Shown here piece after piece: positions 60,641-64,000 of a stretch of 64,000 nucleotides of DNA. Source of the stretch: Sebastes aleutianus (Eukaryota > Chordata > Actinopteri > Perciformes > Sebastidae); assembly GCA_916700875.1 (NCBI GenBank), contig CAKAKS010000067.1:965409-1029408 (forward strand), in the 5' to 3' direction. A program made the position numbers and the translations under genes. How positions within the stretch are numbered: position 1 is the first letter of the stretch; the number at the start of each line of letters is the position of its first letter. Below the pieces are notes generated by a model. The model worked only from the letters and a program-made list of their open reading frames with translations. It was not told where the DNA came from and ran no database searches.

Positions 60641-60988
60641 GCCTGCAAAATGTTTTTATATGTAGTCTTGACTTGTTGCCAGGTCCTCTTTTGTCCAGTC
60701 ACGTTTGTTCTGCATGAACATTAATTGATAGGAGGTGTAAATATATATTGGTACATTTCCTGAGTAACATTAACTTCCACTGCTCACTTTTAAGGCAACG
60801 TTAAGAGCAGAGGTTAGGTTTTAGGGCCACTTGCGCATTCAGTCGGTCTGCCACGCTTGTTCACGCTGTTTTATGACAGCGGCCACGTTTCCTTTTTTGC
60901 ATATGATATGCTTTACTTCGTACTCGTAAGCTTCCATTAGAAGCCGTTGCTCACTTGGTGTAAAGTATGCCGAACGCGTCTTCTCCAT
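60641..60988 (-). pseudogene. Myb/SANT-like DNA-binding protein of the Harbinger element
   Basis: Minus strand; ATG at 60988-60986. It starts MEKTRSAYFTPSEQRLLMEA, resembling the trihelix/Myb-like partner protein of Harbinger transposases. A small deletion near 60850 shifts frame (WQTD-stop versus ADRLNAQVA). A second piece at 60650-60705 gives TWQQVKTTYKNILQA. The partner normally binds element ends; this copy is dead. Confidence 0.7.
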
Positions 60989-61216
60989 TTCTGCATCGAT
61001 TAATCTGTGATTGATCTCGTGGTCTGTTGAAAAAAGCCGTGAACGCGCATCTATCAGAATTACTTACACCTGGCTCAACCTAGTCGCTCCTCCTCAGCCT
61101 GACTTGGCCTTCGTGAAACCAATTAAGCCAGGATGAACTGACTAGACTAGGTCAAGCCTCGCTTTCTCTCTTATCCTGGATATCTTTATTCTGCTTTTGT
61201 GAAACCAGTTTAACCC

Positions 61217-63751
61217 CAAAACATGCAGTGTGTCTACACTGAGAGAAATGAAGCCAACGTGGAAGTGCCAAGAACTGCAGTTCCTCAAACGGCCACTTGA
61301 GGCTTGTTCCAAAAGGGGGTCAATCCCCACAGACCCTCATGTTAAAATGCCCAACTTTACAGCACATTACAGAAATAAACATGTTTACAGGCTGGTACAA
61401 AAAATGGTTTTAGTCTCTTTAGCTAATTTCCTGTTCATGACTGAACTGTATTGGGGGTGAATTCTTATATAACTCTTTAAATTATATTAAGGCTTAAAGT
61501 TCAGCGTAATTGAGGGCATGGCTGCTTTGACTGACAGGTGGGTGCTGTACCAGTTTGCTAGCTGTCTGCTCTGCTGCGTCACCCGGCCCGCCTCAGCTCC
61601 ACCCACGATCTACCGCTTTGCAGATTTTTTCACAACATATCTTCAGAAACATATGGGTGGCGTCACGGAGACTGCGTCCATAATCTATGGTTTTTGTGTA
61701 TGGTTTACACACACTTAAAGTTACTATGAGGAACTTTCATTTTATGTTGATTTTGCGATAGTCTTTCTTAGCACCAGAGTCCCTTTAGAAAACCTCTCAT
61801 TTTACTGCAGCAGAGTCTGACAGTCTGCCCGGTGCAGTCCTGGTTCTGGTTCTCCCGTGCCTCCCTTCCCTCCAGCGGGCCCAGCAATACGGCCTGGGCC
61901 TCAAGCAGCGTGGCGACGGTGTAAGCTCTCAGCGGGGACCGGCGGAGCAGCGAGGCGAAGCTCTGCTCCTGGCCGGAGGAGGAGCTGCTGCTGCTAGGCG
62001 CGGAGTTTCTGGTGGATCTGCATGGTTTCGTCCGATACGCCTAAATCGGCGTTAAGACAACAAGTGCAACAACACTCTGCATGGATTGTCAAAAATAGTT
62101 GAAAGGCTGTACACACGTCACTGAAGATAGAAGTCACTGCTGGTAGATCCACCATGGGCATTTCCCCAAACCAATGACCTGTTGGCTGAGCAACATTGTG
62201 GGTGTGATAAATTTAGCTTACTGGGCATCCTTGCGGTGTGGTCCATTTAATCACTGATTAATCATACCTTTACCCCAACCATAGACTGTATATTGTCATG
62301 ATTTCTGGGATAACAGGTTTAGAACCAAATGCAGGTAAGGAGGAGGAGATGGCAGCAGGCAGAGTTCAATTATTTTAATCATAACAAAATTTACAGAGAG
62401 ACAAAAATGCAGCTGAACCTGGTAGGTAGGAACAAAAAAGGCAAAAGGAACAAAACACTGGAAAAAACTCTCTCAAGGGAGAAACACATTACACCAGGAG
62501 CGATGACGAACTGACAAAGAAACAGATTTAATTAAAGATTTAAAGATAACAAATTAATTCTGTCCACAGAAAAAACGCTAGTGCTTTTATTTTGAAACGG
62601 AAGCAGGAAGTCTTTTTTCATGTCCGTGACATTCTACAGATGTCTAGACATTGAAACTGTAGTAATGTTGCTGATATGATGTCAATATACTGTCAAACGA
62701 TCACTTTCACTGTCTGTTGCTGCTGTAAACCACGCGTCTCGCGGTAAAAATAGGCGAGACCTTGAATCTCTAGAAGTGACGCGCAGTTGACACGCTGCCG
62801 AGCCAGGCTGCTCACGCAGGCAGTGTGGCTGCTCTAACCTGTTAACATGGACGCCGAAAGTTAAACTCTTATCATGCAGGAACATTTTGCTGGATAATAA
62901 GTAGGGATGCGCCGATCGGTATTGGTCCGATATTGGCCAAAATCCCTGGATCGGATATCGGTGGGAAAAAAAAGTATAATCTGATCTAATAGCATGACCT
63001 ATCTGTGAACAACTGCCATCGAGGTAGGCCTATAAGCTACATTAAGTGTTGAGTTATATCCAGTATTTTATAATTCCTTTGTTATACTTTGGGGTTAAAT
63101 TTGGCCGCGGCTGTCCGGTGCTCAGTCCGTTACATACGCTCCTCTATGTTGGCGTCTGTGCCGGGGCTGTAAGGTGCTCAGTCCGGCACATGCTCATCTA
63201 AGTTGGCGTTGCCATGTCATTTTGCCGGGGCTAAAGCCCTGAATGTTTTGAGTGTTACGCCGACAGAAAACGTAATGTCTGTGAATGTGCGATAGTGTTC
63301 GTTACAGAGCCGACTGTCAACGTAAATGCAGGTCTCTAAACCAACTTTGGGGGGGGTCTGACGGTCAGCGCTGAGTGACTCACAGCGGGGAAGAGGAGAA
63401 AAGGCAGAGCGTTTGTCTTCTTCATGATTGTAGCAGCCGTCTTATTTTATTTTACAAACCTCACATTGCGCAACATTACGTTACAGCTAAACTGAAATAC
63501 CCAGAAGCCCCTTCTACAGGAGCACAGGGCCGTTAGGGATAAAACAAGGTGGCCTGCACGATTCCCCAAACACGGTAAACGACTCATTTTACTAGAGTAA
63601 AGTAATTTTTTTTTTTTTTCAGATTTGCAAAAAACTGTTGTTGTTGACCCCTCCAGACAGTTGAGGAACCAGATTAAGTTATCGTAGGACATCTCTCTTA
63701 TCATTTGTGTTTTTTTATGGAACCGGTCATAGAGCACATAATGTATAATGT
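61217..63751. other. ERG intron 2 stretch, mostly unclassified
   Basis: 62905-62970 (tagggatgcgccgatcggta) looks like the left end of a hAT MITE whose right end was not found. 61800-62040 is GC-rich without a supported exon. Nothing else recognised. Confidence 0.4.
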
Positions 63752-63991
63752 TCAGAGGACCCAGTAATTGGATGTCCACAGTTGTTGTGCAAAGTTGCTC
63801 TCTTGTCCAGCCATGGCAATGACACTTTCACCGATCCATGTTGGGATGTTTTCTTCAGTTGGCTCCATTAAGCGCCCTTCAAATGGCCTGAAAGGCAGCT
63901 GTTCTGGTTCTGTAAGATTGGTGTGTGTTGCCAGACCCCGTGCAAAATCATAAATAACCACATTAGGCATGTGTTTCCATGACAAAAGCAT
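63752..63991 (-). pseudogene. Fragment of a multicopy transposase-like fish protein
   Basis: The minus-strand frame encodes LLSWKHMPNVVIYDFARGLA, then a FEGRLMEPTEENIPTW segment. It resembles a segment of multicopy fish proteins often labelled HMG domain-containing 3-like, which I suspect derive from KDZ-type transposases. Only one exon-sized piece is present, and the window ends 9 bases further on. It may continue beyond the window, upstream on this strand. Confidence 0.35.
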
Positions 63992-64000
63992 GTCAGCAAA

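Larger units (their letters stand above)
58632..61216. mobile_element. PIF/Harbinger element with two genes
   Basis: Left end ggggcctgtttcacaaaacc; right end carries the inverse of tggtttcacaaaagcag, degenerate at the tip. Inside are a HARBI1-like transposase gene on the plus strand and a Myb/SANT-like gene on the minus strand, the standard divergent-product layout of this superfamily. Both are broken. The exact outer ends and 3-bp target duplication are uncertain. Confidence 0.8.

Overview
The window looks like nuclear DNA of a ray-finned fish, probably a percomorph. It has spliced genes with GT-AG introns, a fish-type NLR immune gene, the start of an ERG-type potassium channel gene, and many interspersed repeats of families common in teleosts (hAT, PIF/Harbinger and piggyBac-like DNA elements, Rex1-like and RTE-like LINEs, SINEs). 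All calls come from reading the sequence; no database was searched.

Positions 1-10700 hold the most unusual object. It is a very long DNA transposon-like unit with inverted repeats of about 465 bp at 1-464 and 10017-10481. The left arm may continue beyond the window edge. The arms enclose one nine-exon gene at 1419-9404 whose splice junctions all keep frame, about 1,795 codons in total. Its product has a fish-wide uncharacterised domain, a candidate DDE acidic triad, long proline-rich minisatellite-coded tracts and a C-terminal zinc-knuckle-like end. One in-frame TAG at 2715 interrupts it.

Positions 10987-14890 form a 3.9-kb segment bounded by near-perfect inverted repeats of about 38 bp. 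It carries tRNA-Ala, tRNA-Gly and tRNA-Thr genes with duplicated and broken copies, an inverted duplication, a pair of near-perfect hairpins and a 26-bp scrap of the transposase exon. From 14990 to 20000 there are MITEs and PIF remnants.

Positions 19967-38830 (minus strand) hold an apparently complete NLR gene: repeated N-terminal exons, RING, FISNA-NACHT and three LRR exons. Its introns host a Rex1-like LINE (22152-23890), a hAT element with perfect target duplications (30928-32328) and minisatellites.

Positions 39588-47727 are a repeat-rich intergenic stretch: LINE, hAT MITE, a piggyBac-type TTAA element with a nested LINE tail, a tRNA-Lys-like pseudogene, a 28S rRNA fragment, a SINE and a deleted hAT element. 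From 47980 the 5' end of a KCNH2-like ERG channel gene starts on the plus strand. Exons 1 and 2 are present, and the rest of the window, so far as I can see, is its second intron. That intron is filled with hAT elements, an RTE-like LINE, a two-gene PIF/Harbinger element (58632-61216) and, at the right edge, a fragment of another transposase-like protein.
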